This document shows, one piece after another, positions 53,645-61,806 of a stretch of 64,000 nucleotides of DNA. This DNA comes from Pseudomarimonas salicorniae. Its GTDB lineage: Bacteria; Pseudomonadota; Gammaproteobacteria; Xanthomonadales; Xanthomonadaceae. The translations under genes and the position numbers were made by a program. Position 1 is the stretch's first letter, and the number at the start of each line of letters is the position of its first letter. Where the stretch lies: contig NZ_JALNMH010000010.1 of NCBI RefSeq assembly GCF_023156535.1, forward strand, positions 62,001 through 126,000, written 5' to 3'. Below the pieces are notes generated by a model. The model made no database searches, was not told the DNA's origin, and saw only the letters and a program-made list of their open reading frames with translations.

Positions 53645-54798
53645 TCCAGATGTCCAACCAGAAACTCGAGGGGATGCTGGACCTCAAGCGTGCCGGATCC
53701 GCTGCCAAGTCCGCGTGCAAGCTGCAGCCGGCAGCCGAGATTTCCTGCCAGCAGCAGGTCGGGCGCGGCGTCACGATACCAGTCGGAGATCGGCTTCATC
53801 CGCTGTGACGACTGCCCCGGGAACTGCAGGGACTGCACCCCCGCAGCGCCGCAGCATCGGGCGGGCGCGGGCGGGCAGAGCCGTAGGCCCGGAATCCGCA
53901 GCAGCAGGTCCTGATCGGCATCCGCGCGACGGACCACGTTGCGCTGGGTACAGGCGACATGCAGGGCGACCCGCAGGCTGGAGCTGCGCAGTCGAAGGCC
54001 GGGAAGCCGGCTGTCCCCGGCAATGAAGGCGCTCAGCTCGTGGGTGGGCAGTTGGCCCGCGGCCTCGCCGATGGCTTCGTGGCAGCCCCCTCCGGCATGC
54101 AGTACCGCCTCGCACCTGCGTGACGCGATGGCGGTCGCCAGGCGCTCCCGGAGCCTTGCGGCGTCGCCTGCATTCCCGGCGTGGCGGTGCAGGGCGCCAC
54201 AGCAGCCCGGTTCCAGAACATCGACCTCCCAGCCGAGCCGCGAGAGCAGCTGTAGCGCAGCGGCGTGGGCCGGTCGTTCCCAGTGGGCGGCGACACAGCC
54301 CTGGACCAGCAGGAGTCGGCCACGAGGCGTGCCTGTCGCCGCTCGTGGCCGCAGAGGTCGCACCCGGGGAATCGAAGGAAGCCGGTTGCGCAGCCAGGGC
54401 AGCGGGCGCAACCATCGCGCCAGCCGGAATCCCGCATCCAGCACGCGCGGCCGGCCGACGCCCCATTCCAGCAGCCGCTGCCAGCGGCGCGGAGGCTGCT
54501 CGGCGCGCAGGGCGCTGCGGGTCAGGTGCAGGATGCGTCCATAGTCGACCTTGGCCGGGCAGACCGCCTCGCAGGCGCGACAGCCAAGGCAATGGCCCAG
54601 CGCGTCATCGCGGTCGGCTTCTGCCGCAGCGATGCGGCCCTCGGCGATGGCCCGTCCAAGCAGGATTCGCCCGCGCGGCGACTCCGGCTCACTGCGCGCG
54701 TCCTGATAGGTCGGGCAGTGCGGCAGGCACAGTCCGCACTGGACGCAGGCGTCCGCCAGGCGGGCGAGGGCGCTGCGGTCGGAGGCGGTCGGGGGCAC
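53641..54798 (-). CDS. GlcF-like (Fe-S)-binding oxidoreductase subunit
   Basis: 385 residues from a GTG at 54798. Two 4Fe-4S motifs at the N-terminus ([14 protein letters not shown] and [14 protein letters not shown]) are followed by two CCG-type domains ([12 protein letters not shown] and RCCGAAGVQ), the architecture of glycolate oxidase subunit GlcF and related heterodisulfide-reductase-like proteins. GlcF passes electrons from the flavin subunits to the quinone pool; glcD and glcE are not adjacent, so another flavoprotein partner is possible. The coupled coq7 gene suggests a link to quinone supply. No clear Shine-Dalgarno precedes the start, so the first few residues are uncertain. Confidence 0.83.
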   Translation of the reverse strand: MPPTASDRSALARLADACVQCGLCLPHCPTYQDARSEPESPRGRILLGRAIAEGRIAAAEADRDDALGHCLGCRACEAVCPAKVDYGRILHLTRSALRAEQPPRRWQRLLEWGVGRPRVLDAGFRLARWLRPLPWLRNRLPSIPRVRPLRPRAATGTPRGRLLLVQGCVAAHWERPAHAAALQLLSRLGWEVDVLEPGCCGALHRHAGNAGDAARLRERLATAIASRRCEAVLHAGGGCHEAIGEAAGQLPTHELSAFIAGDSRLPGLRLRSSSLRVALHVACTQRNVVRRADADQDLLLRIPGLRLCPPAPARCCGAAGVQSLQFPGQSSQRMKPISDWYRDAAPDLLLAGNLGCRLQLARGLGSGSGTLEVQHPLEFLVGHLE

Positions 54799-54829
54799 CG
54801 GCGAAGGCTAGCATGGGCGGCGAGGGGTC

Positions 54830-54858
54830 TTGCGCAAAATCGAGACTGTGACTACAAT
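54830..54858 (+). promoter_or_regulatory. Sigma-70-type promoter of rplM-rpsI
   Basis: TTGCGC (54830-54835) and TACAAT (54853-54858) are separated by exactly 17 bases. Transcription would begin near 54865, giving a leader of about 34 bases with GGGAG before the rplM ATG. The -10 element is nearly consensus and stands out in the GC-rich context. Confidence 0.7.
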
Positions 54859-54898
54859 TCCGCTCCTTTCTTTTCCGTTTGCCCTCTTGGGAGCTGCA

Positions 54899-55330
54899 AT
54901 GAAGACCATCAGCGCCAAGCCGGAGACCGTGAAGCGCGACTGGTTTGTGGTCGACGCTACGGGTAAGACGCTGGGACGTCTTTGCTCCGAGCTCGCACGC
55001 CGCCTGCGCGGCAAGCACAAGCCGATCTACACCCCGCACGTCGATACCGGCGACTACCTCGTCGTGATCAACGCGGAGAAGATCGCCGCCACCGGCAACA
55101 AGATGCAGGACAAGATGTACTACCGGTTCACCGGCCACATCGGCAACCTGAAGAGCCAGAGCCTGGGCGACATGCTCGGCGGCGCCCACCCTGAGCGCGC
55201 GATCGAGATCGGCGTCAAGGGCATGCTGCCGAAGAACCCGCTGGGCCGCGCGATGTTCCGCAAGCTCAAGGTCTACGCTGGCCCCAACCATCCGCACACT
55301 GCCCAGCAGCCGCAGGCGCTGGACATCTAA
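54899..55330 (+). CDS. rplM: 50S ribosomal protein L13
   Basis: 143 residues, ATG 54899 with GGGAG (54888-54892) 6 bases upstream; the longer frame would include the promoter. The protein shows the L13 landmarks [54 protein letters not shown] and [22 protein letters not shown]. It binds 23S rRNA early in large-subunit assembly and is paired with rpsI, 15 bases downstream, the usual bacterial operon. Confidence 0.97.
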   Translation: MKTISAKPETVKRDWFVVDATGKTLGRLCSELARRLRGKHKPIYTPHVDTGDYLVVINAEKIAATGNKMQDKMYYRFTGHIGNLKSQSLGDMLGGAHPERAIEIGVKGMLPKNPLGRAMFRKLKVYAGPNHPHTAQQPQALDI

Positions 55331-55345
55331 GGCAAGGCGAAGCTC

Positions 55346-55738
55346 ATGGCAACCGCTCAGAATTACGGCACCGGCCGTCGCAAGTCGTCCACCGCCCGCG
55401 TTTTCCTGCGCAAGGGCAGCGGCAACATCACCGTGAATGACCGTCCGCTGGACGAGTACTTCGGCCGCGAAACCGCGCGCATGATCGTTCGCCAGCCGCT
55501 CGAGCTGACCGACAACGCCGACAAGTTCGACATCCTGGTCACCGCAGACGGCGGCGGCACCACCGGTCAGGCCGGTGCGATCCGCCTCGGTATCGCGCGT
55601 GCCCTGGTCGAGTACGACGAGACCCTGAAGGGCGCCCTGCGCAGCGCGGGCTTCATGACCCGTGACGCGCGCGAAGTCGAGCGCAAGAAGGTCGGCCTGC
55701 ACAAGGCACGTCGCGCTACCCAGTTCTCGAAGCGTTAA
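55346..55738 (+). CDS. rpsI: 30S ribosomal protein S9
   Basis: 130 residues. Landmarks: [35 protein letters not shown], and the conserved C-terminus [17 protein letters not shown], whose last Lys/Arg contacts P-site tRNA on the ribosome. Transcribed with rplM. The next feature, a tRNA gene, starts 36 bases after its stop, and the only terminator seen is beyond that tRNA, so read-through into the tRNA is possible. Confidence 0.97.
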   Translation: MATAQNYGTGRRKSSTARVFLRKGSGNITVNDRPLDEYFGRETARMIVRQPLELTDNADKFDILVTADGGGTTGQAGAIRLGIARALVEYDETLKGALRSAGFMTRDAREVERKKVGLHKARRATQFSKR

Positions 55739-55774
55739 TCGCGAACCTGCGCACTGCGTTAATATTGGAGTTAT

Positions 55775-55849
55775 AGCCCCGTCGCCAAGTGGTAAGGCAC
55801 CTGACTCTGACTCAGGCATTCGGTGGTTCGAATCCATCCGGGGCTGCCA
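55775..55849 (+). tRNA. tRNA-Gln (anticodon CTG)
   Basis: A 75-base cloverleaf: acceptor arms AGCCCCG/CGGGGCT, anticodon stem CCTGA/TCAGG with loop CTCTGAC (anticodon CTG), T-loop GTTCGAATC. The 3' CCA is encoded (55847-55849). A terminator follows at 55863. Confidence 0.93.
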
Positions 55850-55862
55850 AATCCAGCAAAAG

Positions 55863-55886
55863 ACCCGCCGCAAGGCGGGTTTTTTG
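55863..55886 (+). terminator. Intrinsic terminator after tRNA-Gln
   Basis: ACCCGCC (55863-55869) pairs with GGCGGGT (55874-55880) around the tetraloop GCAA and is followed by TTTTTT. It ends the rplM-rpsI-tRNA transcript or the tRNA alone. Confidence 0.88.
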
Positions 55887-56152
55887 TTTCAGGCGACAAC
55901 CCGCGCGGCAATCGTCACAAGGTTGTCGGAGTTGGCTGAAGGCGGGCGCTGACCCTCAGATTGCGTGCTCCGCACTGGCCCGGCGCGGGACGCAAGGACC
56001 GCTCCGGCGTTTGCCACCAAGTACCGCTTTCTCTTCGATCACTGGAAAGGCGACAGCCGTCTTCAGGGCAGGCTGTGGCGCTGATGGGGCCGATCCGGCA
56101 GAATCGCCGCGGATCGACAAGCGGGCGCCGCGGCTCGATCCGTCGCCTCCAC
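55887..56152. other. Intergenic region between two tRNA genes
   Basis: No gene is supported here. The one structured element seen is a perfect 8-bp inverted repeat, CGACAACC (55894-55901) and GGTTGTCG (55921-55928), separated by 19 bases. No integrase or attachment-site duplication of the tRNA 3' ends was noticed. Confidence 0.5.
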
Positions 56153-56225
56153 GGGCCTGTAGCTCAATGGTTAGAGCAGAGGACTCATAATCCTTTGGTT
56201 CAGGGTTCGAGTCCCTGCGGGCCCA
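56153..56225 (+). tRNA. tRNA with CAT anticodon, probably tRNA-Ile2, possibly elongator tRNA-Met
   Basis: A 73-base cloverleaf: acceptor GGGCCTG/CGGGCCC (one T-G pair), D-arm GCTC...GAGC, anticodon stem GAGGA/TCCTT with loop CTCATAA (CAT), T-arm CAGGG-TTCGAGT-CCCTG, discriminator A. No CCA is encoded; the next bases are TTT. CAT-anticodon tRNAs can be initiator, elongator Met or lysidine-modified Ile2; the G1-C72 pair rules out a typical initiator. Confidence 0.85.
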
Positions 56226-56246
56226 TTTGCCGAAGACTCCGGCTGT

Positions 56247-56681
56247 TCAGGCCGACTGCGATTCCAGATTGAACGCCGCAGGCAGGAGGTCGCGTATCGA
56301 CCAGCGCTGTGCCTTGCCGTCATGCCCGAGAAAGCCGATCACGGCGTCCGAGCTAAACTCCAGGATAAGTTGGCGGCAGGCGCCGCACGGTGCCGCGGAG
56401 CGGAGCGTGCCGGAGTCGTCACGGGCCACCACGTGCAGCTCCGTGATGCGCAACGACGGCCCCTCGGCGAGCACAGCGGCGGCGATGGCGGCGCGTTCGG
56501 CGCAGCCGCCGAGGGGATAGGAGGCGCATTCCACGTTGCATCCGGAATAGACATGACCCGCCTGGCTCCTCAGTGCCGCGCCGACACGAAAGCGGGAATA
56601 GGGGGCGTGGCTGTTGCGCAGCGCGGCTTCAGCCAGTTCGATCAGTTCGGTCAAGGCGGCGGTACCGGTCGGCCCAGGCAC
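56247..56681 (-). CDS. cdd: Cytidine deaminase
   Basis: 144 residues from a GTG at 56681; the frame is open upstream into repeat DNA, and no strong Shine-Dalgarno is seen, so the first about 10 residues are uncertain. Homotetrameric-type cytidine deaminase with NVECASYPLGGCAERAA (zinc Cys and catalytic Glu) and PCGACRQ (two zinc Cys). It converts cytidine and deoxycytidine to uridine forms in pyrimidine salvage. The small size fits the tetrameric class rather than the E. coli dimer class. Its stop is 21 bases from the end of the tRNA gene, in convergent orientation. Confidence 0.92.
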   Translation of the reverse strand: MPGPTGTAALTELIELAEAALRNSHAPYSRFRVGAALRSQAGHVYSGCNVECASYPLGGCAERAAIAAAVLAEGPSLRITELHVVARDDSGTLRSAAPCGACRQLILEFSSDAVIGFLGHDGKAQRWSIRDLLPAAFNLESQSA

Positions 56682-56781
56682 TGCAGTGTGCGAGTTCAAG
56701 GAGGGGCGCGCCAGCTCGGGCGCCTGCCGGGAGCGCGGCGGTGAGCGGCTGGCCGTGTGCCTCGTTTCCGTCGGCGTGTTC

Positions 56782-57155
56782 GGGCGCAAAGCAGACCTTC
56801 CACAACACCCGAATGTAGGAGCCAGCTTGCTGGCGATCGTCCCTTCCGGGGCGCCTATCGCTAGCAAGCTGGCTCCTACGTGCAACGGCGTTGCCAGGCC
56901 CGGTTTGCGCCGCAAAGCAGACCTTGCCGCAGTCAAATTGTGGGAGTGCCCTTGGGCGCGCCCGCAGCGCTGCGCATTCAACGAGGACCGCGGCCAGAGC
57001 GGATTTCCGCGGTCGCGCCCAAGGGCACTCCCACAGTCGGGCTTCGTTGGGCGACAGCGAGCCCCATAGGGTGTGCATTGGGCGCACCGATACGGGCGTT
57101 CCGACGGTACGCCCGGTGCGGCCAGCCGCACCCTATGGATGTCCGCTTCGCGCCC
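56782..57155. repeat. Composite palindromic element, long copy 2 (inverted)
   Basis: 374 bases between cdd and the CoA-transferase gene, within a gene-free stretch (56682-57191). It is the reverse orientation of the copy at 30352-30724: modules run A (arms 56815-56837 and 56857-56879, one mismatch), B (GTGGGAGTGCCCTTGGGCGC arms, about 56940-57035) and C (CATAGGGTG...CCTATG, about 57064-57137). Ends: GGGCGCAAAGCAGACC at 56782 and GTCCGCTTCGCGCCC ending 57155. An internal GCGCCGCAAAGCAGACC (about 56910-56926) between A and B again looks like an internal end. No real gene inside. Confidence 0.85.
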
Positions 57156-57191
57156 GAATATGCCCTTCGGCGGCATCCCGCGCCGAATGCT

Positions 57192-58409
57192 TCAGGCAGC
57201 GTGGATCACGCCCTGCTCTTGGAGTCGCTCGAGGGTGCCGTCATCGAGCGCGAGCCGCAGCTGCAGCACCTCGCGCGTGTCCGCGCCGAGCAGAGGCGGT
57301 GCATGTGTGAACTCGACCGGAGAGGCGCTGAGGCGCAGCGGATTGGCCACCAGGGGCAGGGCGGGATGAAGCGGGTGGGGAATCTCGCGACGCAGTTCGC
57401 GGGCTTCGGCCTGCGGGCCTGCGAAGACCGAGTCCAGTCCGTTGACCGGGGCACAGGGGATGCCGGCGGCCGAGAGCGTCGTCACCCAATGCTCCACAGG
57501 CTGTACCAGGAATGCGGCCTCCAGCGCCGGCACTAGGGACTGGCGATGCGCCACCCGGCCGCTGTTGGTCGCAAAGCGTGGATCGTCGGCGAGGGCGCTT
57601 CGGTCGACCAGAGCGCACAGGCGCGCGAACTGGGCATCGTTACCCACCGCCAGCATGAAGTGACCGTTGCGCGCCGGCATGACCTGGTAGGGCACGATGT
57701 TGGGGTGGGCCGTGCCGAGCCGCGCAGGCACTTGGCCGCCGACCAGGTAGTTCATTGCCTGGTTGGCGAGCATGGCCACCTGGGTGTCGTACAGGGCGAG
57801 GTCGATGTGCTGGCCCTCGCCGGTCGCCTCGGCGTGACGCAGCGCCGCCAGCATGCCGGTGGCGGCGTACATGCCGGTCATCAGGTCGACCACCGCAACG
57901 CCTACCTTCTGTGGCCCGCCCTCGGCGTCGCCGGTGAGGCTCATCAGGCCGCCCTCGGCCTGGATCGCGGCGTCGTAGCCTGCGCGCTGCGCGTTCGGGC
58001 CGTGCTGCCCGTAGCCCGTGATCGAGCAGTACACCAGCCTGGGGTTCAGCGACTGGAGCGAGGGCCAGTCCAGTCTGTGTCGGGCCAGCCCGCCGGGTCG
58101 GAAATTCTCCACCAGCAGGTCGCAGTGGCGCGCCAGTTCGCGGACCAGGTCGGCCCCTTCCGTCTTCGAGAAGTCGATGGCGACCGAGCGCTTGCCGCGG
58201 TTGGCGGCCAGGTAGTAGGCGGATTCGGCGCTTGGATTGCCGGCGCCGTCATGCAGGAAGGGTGGCCCCCAGCGACGGGTGTCGTCGCCGCCTCGCGGAT
58301 GCTCGATCTTGATGACTTCGGCACCGAGATCGGCCAGCAGCTGGGTGGCCCAGGGGCCGGCGAGGATCCTCGACAGGTCCAGCACCCGCAGCCCGGCGAG
58401 CGGCCCCAT
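57192..58409 (-). CDS. CaiB/BaiF-type (class III) CoA-transferase
   Basis: 405 residues from the ATG at 58409 (MGPLAGLRVLDLSRILAGPW); an ATG at 58427 would add six residues. Conserved blocks: DLGAEVIKIEHPRGGDDTR, the Asn/Gly-rich ANRGKRSVAIDF, VENFRPGGLAR, and YCSITGYGQHGP followed by GYDAAIQAEGGLMS, which carries the catalytic Asp. These enzymes swap CoA between carboxylic acids. The acid substrates (for example succinate with a medium- or branched-chain acid) cannot be read from sequence. It lies 98 bases downstream of an SDR gene in the same direction, suggesting a small catabolic operon. Confidence 0.88.
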   Translation of the reverse strand: MGPLAGLRVLDLSRILAGPWATQLLADLGAEVIKIEHPRGGDDTRRWGPPFLHDGAGNPSAESAYYLAANRGKRSVAIDFSKTEGADLVRELARHCDLLVENFRPGGLARHRLDWPSLQSLNPRLVYCSITGYGQHGPNAQRAGYDAAIQAEGGLMSLTGDAEGGPQKVGVAVVDLMTGMYAATGMLAALRHAEATGEGQHIDLALYDTQVAMLANQAMNYLVGGQVPARLGTAHPNIVPYQVMPARNGHFMLAVGNDAQFARLCALVDRSALADDPRFATNSGRVAHRQSLVPALEAAFLVQPVEHWVTTLSAAGIPCAPVNGLDSVFAGPQAEARELRREIPHPLHPALPLVANPLRLSASPVEFTHAPPLLGADTREVLQLRLALDDGTLERLQEQGVIHAA

Positions 58410-58507
58410 CAGCGCCTCACCCCGCATCGCAAAGTGATTGCCACCGGGCTGGTGTCGGACAAGGAGGTCATGCGGGTGGGGCTGAGGCCGGGCGCTCCGG
58501 CGGGCGC

Positions 58508-59260
58508 TCAGCGTACGTAGCTGGCGCCATTGATGTCGAGGCAGCTGCCGCTGGCGCTGGGGCAGGCGCCACTGGCAAGGAAGGCGCATGCCGCGGCGAT
58601 CTCCTCGGCGGCAGCCATTCGACCGAGCGGGATCTCGCTCGCGGCGAGGTCGCGGGTCGCCGGGTCCTGCGGCGCCATCCGGGTGTCGACCCAGCCCGGT
58701 GCGATTGCAAAGGCCAGCACCCCCTGTCCGGAATAGGCCCGGGCCAGGGTCTTGGTCAGCGCCAGCACGCCGCCCTTGCTGGCCGCGTAGGCGCTGTGGT
58801 CGGCATCGTCGCCGCGATGGCCGGCGCGGCTGGCGATGGCGATCAGCGATCCGCCGCCGCGATCGCGAAAGGCCAGCACCGCGGCGCGGCTGATGTCCGC
58901 CACCGCTATCAGATTCACCTGAAGTGTTCGCTGCCAGGCGGCCTGCCAGCCCGCATCGTCTGCAGCCAAGGGGCTGTCGACGAAGATTCCTGCATTGTTG
59001 ATCACCACATTGAGCCGACCATCCGACAACGCGTCGGCTTCGGCGAACAGGTCGGTTCCCGCGCCGGGAACTGCCAGGTCCGCCTGCAGGGCGCCCACCG
59101 CGCCTGAGCCCAGCGATGTGGCGAGCTCCCGTGCGCGTTCGATGTCGCGGCCCGCATGCAGGACAACCCGGGCGCCAGCGCGCACGAAGTGCGCCGCCAC
59201 GGCTGCGCCGACGCCGTGGCTGGCGCCGGTCACCAGGGCGCAGACCGATGACAGGTCCAT
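58508..59260 (-). CDS. Short-chain dehydrogenase/reductase
   Basis: 250 residues, ATG 59260. Classical SDR: nucleotide-binding TGASHGVG at residues about 11-18, NNAG, an Ser in IASRAGH and the catalytic YAASK. The Asp/Arg pattern after the second strand (HAGRDIERA) leans to NADP(H). It has no signal peptide. The reaction is an alcohol/ketone oxidoreduction of unknown substrate. The start is 7 bases after the stop of the MBL hydrolase gene, so the two are co-transcribed, followed by the CoA-transferase gene. Confidence 0.88.
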   Translation of the reverse strand: MDLSSVCALVTGASHGVGAAVAAHFVRAGARVVLHAGRDIERARELATSLGSGAVGALQADLAVPGAGTDLFAEADALSDGRLNVVINNAGIFVDSPLAADDAGWQAAWQRTLQVNLIAVADISRAAVLAFRDRGGGSLIAIASRAGHRGDDADHSAYAASKGGVLALTKTLARAYSGQGVLAFAIAPGWVDTRMAPQDPATRDLAASEIPLGRMAAAEEIAAACAFLASGACPSASGSCLDINGASYVR

Positions 59261-59267
59261 GGGTGGG

Positions 59268-60230
59268 TCAGTGGCTGTGGCTGGATTCGCCGTCGTGGCG
59301 ATGGGGGGGCTTTTCGCCAGACGCGTTCGCCTGGCGCCGTTTGATGCCCTGATAGACCATCTCCACCCAGGGCTCGATCTTGAGGAAGCCGTTGCCCCAG
59401 CGCGCGTCGAACTTCGCGGTGGGCTTCGCGGCCTTGACCTCCTCGAGCGACTTGCCCTCGGCGACCAGCGCATTCATGGACGCGGCGACCTCGGCGAGCA
59501 TGTCGCGATAGGTGCGCAGTTCGGCCTTGTTGGACAGCGGGCCATGGCCGGGAATCACCCGGGTCTGGTCGTCGATCAGCGCCAGCAGGCGGTCGACCGC
59601 CGCGATCATGCCGTCGATATGGCCGCCGCTGCCCCAGTCGATCACTGGGTAGAAGCCATTGAAATACAGGTCGCCGGCATGCAGCACGTTGGCCTCGGGC
59701 CACCAGACGAAGGCGTCGCCGTCGGTGTGTGCGGCGCTGACGTGGTGCGCTTCCAGGCGCAGCCCGTTGAGGTGCAGTTGAAGGTCCTCGCCGAAGGTAA
59801 CCACCGGCAAGGCGTCCGGCGTGGCCGGAGGTACTTCGCGACCGAAGGCTTCCATCAGGCCGCCCGCTGCCATGCGCCGGCGCACTTCGTGATGGGCGAC
59901 GATGACCGATCCGGATTTGCCGAGGTTCTCGTTGCCGCCGGTGTGGTCATAGTGCCAGTGCGTATTCAGCACGAAACGGATCGGCTCGGCGGAGACCTCG
60001 CGGATGGCCGCCTCGATCTTCGGCGTCAGCGGTGCGAACTGGTCATCGATGAGGATGACCCCGTCGGCCCCGACCGACACGCCGATATTGCCGCCTTGTC
60101 CTTCGAGCATGTGGAGCCCCCGGCCGAGATCGGTGCGCTTGATCACGACATCCGGATCCTGGGCATGCCCGGGCGCAGCGAGGGCGAGGGCGAGCGCAGG
60201 GCACAGCAGCAGTGCGAGCGAACGATTCAT
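59268..60230 (-). CDS. Exported metallo-beta-lactamase-fold hydrolase
   Basis: 320 residues with a signal peptide (1-23, ending HAQ). The metal motif is THWHYDHTGG (H91, H93, D95, H96), followed by HVSAAHTDGD (His), GDLYFNG (Asp) and VIPGHGP (His), a full di-metal MBL set. Relatives include periplasmic MBL-fold hydrolases and subclass-B lactamase-like proteins; the substrate is unknown. The C-terminus is a charged tail ending RHDGESSHSH, His-rich and perhaps metal-buffering. It heads the run MBL-SDR-CoA-transferase. Confidence 0.87.
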   Translation of the reverse strand: MNRSLALLLCPALALALAAPGHAQDPDVVIKRTDLGRGLHMLEGQGGNIGVSVGADGVILIDDQFAPLTPKIEAAIREVSAEPIRFVLNTHWHYDHTGGNENLGKSGSVIVAHHEVRRRMAAGGLMEAFGREVPPATPDALPVVTFGEDLQLHLNGLRLEAHHVSAAHTDGDAFVWWPEANVLHAGDLYFNGFYPVIDWGSGGHIDGMIAAVDRLLALIDDQTRVIPGHGPLSNKAELRTYRDMLAEVAASMNALVAEGKSLEEVKAAKPTAKFDARWGNGFLKIEPWVEMVYQGIKRRQANASGEKPPHRHDGESSHSH

Positions 60231-60344
60231 GGACGGGCTCCGATTTGCGGAAGGCGCAGGCGCGCCGGGGCCCCGAGCATGGCTTCCCGGCGGAAGGAAC
60301 AGCGTGAAGCCGGACCGGCCGCGCGGGGCGGCCGGCCGGAAGAC

Positions 60345-60710
60345 TCAGCCGACGCCTTTCGGGTTCGGGCCGTACTCGTTGCTGCCGGGCTGGCTGTCGA
60401 GCACGAAGAACACGATCAGGACGATGGCGCCGATAAGCGGGATGAAGGCAATCAGCAGCCACCAGCCGGTGCGGCCGGTGTCGTGCAGCCGGCGGACGCC
60501 AACCGCGATGCTGGGCAGCAGGACGGCCAGCGAATACAGGCCGCCGAGGATGCCCATGCCGCCTTCCGTGGTCAGCCCCAGCACGCCGTCGATGATTCCC
60601 AGCACGAAGGCGATGATGATGTTGAACAGCACGAACATCCAGTATTCCTTGCGCCGGGCGCGGCCACTGAATACGGCGTACTTCTTGAGGACTTCCAGGT
60701 ACCAGTTCAT
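60345..60710 (-). CDS. DUF805 membrane protein
   Basis: 121 residues from the ATG at 60710 (MNWYLEVLKKYAVFSGRARR), preceded by GGGAGA. DUF805 members show an N-terminal Y.....F.GRA.R.EYW motif and three to four helices; here hydrophobic segments lie at about 25-48, 58-78 and 88-110, with the conserved RRLHDTGRTGWW between. Integral inner-membrane protein of unknown function. Stand-alone gene, 114 bases before the MBL gene in the same direction. Confidence 0.88.
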   Translation of the reverse strand: MNWYLEVLKKYAVFSGRARRKEYWMFVLFNIIIAFVLGIIDGVLGLTTEGGMGILGGLYSLAVLLPSIAVGVRRLHDTGRTGWWLLIAFIPLIGAIVLIVFFVLDSQPGSNEYGPNPKGVG

Positions 60711-60794
60711 AACGTCTCCCCTCGTTGAACCCCGCGCCATTCAGCCACGAGGGGGGCTGCGGGGCAAGTGCGGGTGCAGCAAGACGCCGGGGAA

Positions 60795-61166
60795 TCAGTC
60801 GCCAAGGTAGCTGTCGGGCACCGCTATGCCCTGCTGGCGGAAGAAGCTCAGCTGGTCGAAGTAGCCGCGCTGGAAAACGATCAGCCCGTCGACGACGCGG
60901 AAGAAACCACAGCCGCGCAGGCCCAGCGGATCGCGCCATTCGAGGATCGCCCACTCGCCGTCCTCGAACAGGTTCTCCTTCAGGCAGTGCATTCGCGCCC
61001 GGCCGAATTCGCGCCTGAACATGTCACGGATCGCCTCCCGGCCGACCAGTGGCTCCATTACTACCTGGTGGTTCACCGCGTCCGGGGCATACAGCGCTGC
61101 GAGCGACTCTGCGTCCGAGCGGTTGAAGCGCTCGATCCACTCGATGACCGTGGCCTTGGGGCTCAT
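60795..61166 (-). CDS. NTF2/SnoaL-like fold protein
   Basis: 123 residues, ATG 61166 with a strong AGAGGAGG upstream. The cone-shaped NTF2-like fold is suggested by the pattern VIEWIERFNRSDAESLAALYAPDAVNHQV, then GREAIRDMFRREF and the C-terminal strand GFFRVVDGLIVFQRGYFDQLSFF. Such proteins may be small cyclases, isomerases or ligand binders; no catalytic residue set can be assigned here. Cytoplasmic. It lies 84 bases upstream of the DUF805 gene, same direction. Confidence 0.75.
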   Translation of the reverse strand: MSPKATVIEWIERFNRSDAESLAALYAPDAVNHQVVMEPLVGREAIRDMFRREFGRARMHCLKENLFEDGEWAILEWRDPLGLRGCGFFRVVDGLIVFQRGYFDQLSFFRQQGIAVPDSYLGD

Positions 61167-61398
61167 GGGGCCTCCTCTGGAATGGGGGCGCCAGCCACTC
61201 CCGCGCCGACCGGCCCACCGAATCTTTGCGGGTTCAAGAGGGGGCGGTCACGGATCTGGCGCCGCGAACGGGAGGAGAGTATCTTCTCGCGGCCCGTTCA
61301 GCTGGCGTTTTGCCCGGCGGTCCTGCGGCCATCTCCCAGCGCGCGAAGGGCTCCGGCCCGACGCGCAGGCTGGGTCCAATCGATCTGGGGAGAACATC

Positions 61399-61806
61399 AT
61401 GAAGACGTTGCAGTGCGGCGCCATTTGCGTGGCGCTGGCCTTGGTCGCGCCGCTTGCCGGCGCCGCCGAGTCCGGGAAGGGGGGCGCGGACGCGCCGGCG
61501 ATGCGGGCTGCGGTGGATCCCGCAACCGGGCGTTTCCGGCCGTTGAGCGAGGCCGAGCAGCAGGCGCTCGAGGCGCAGGGGCTGGATCGCAGCAGCGCGC
61601 TGAGCCAGCTGCGGGCGCAGCAGGCCAAGCGCGGACAGCCGGCGAAGTCGGCGGTGGTCAGCACGCCCTATGGCGAGTCGATGGATGTGCCGGACGAATA
61701 CCTGGTGCAGCTGCGCGCCACCCGCGATGCGGACGGCGTTCTGAAGCACGGCCACGGGGATCCGCGGCTGGATGGTCACGCTGGCGAGGAACTGCCCAAT
61801 GAATAA
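61399..61806 (+). CDS. Small exported protein coupled to a PA-domain metalloprotease
   Basis: 135 residues, ATG 61399 with GGGGAGA upstream. A signal peptide (1-22, ending AGAA) is followed by MRAAVDPATGRFRPLSEAE and a C-terminal SMDVPDEYLVQLRATRDADG; this layout resembles small exported proteins sometimes described with a post-PEP-CTERM-type domain, but I am not certain of the family. The stop overlaps the start of the metalloprotease gene by 8 bases, so the two are coupled. By position it parallels the hypothetical protein coupled to the metalloprotease at 961. A partner, inhibitor or processing role is inference. Confidence 0.65.
   Translation: MKTLQCGAICVALALVAPLAGAAESGKGGADAPAMRAAVDPATGRFRPLSEAEQQALEAQGLDRSSALSQLRAQQAKRGQPAKSAVVSTPYGESMDVPDEYLVQLRATRDADGVLKHGHGDPRLDGHAGEELPNE

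Noticed and set aside
55775-56225. Integration site of a genomic island at the tRNA genes
   Set aside because: No integrase, no direct repeat of a tRNA 3' end and no compositional shift were seen nearby.
30352-57155. Insertion sequences with a transposase
   Set aside because: The repeat copies hold no plausible coding frame; apparent short frames are produced by palindromes. They are listed as non-autonomous repeats.
56682-57191. Small genes on either strand between cdd and the CoA-transferase
   Set aside because: All candidate frames fall inside the composite repeat and repeat the same peptide fragments seen in the other copies.
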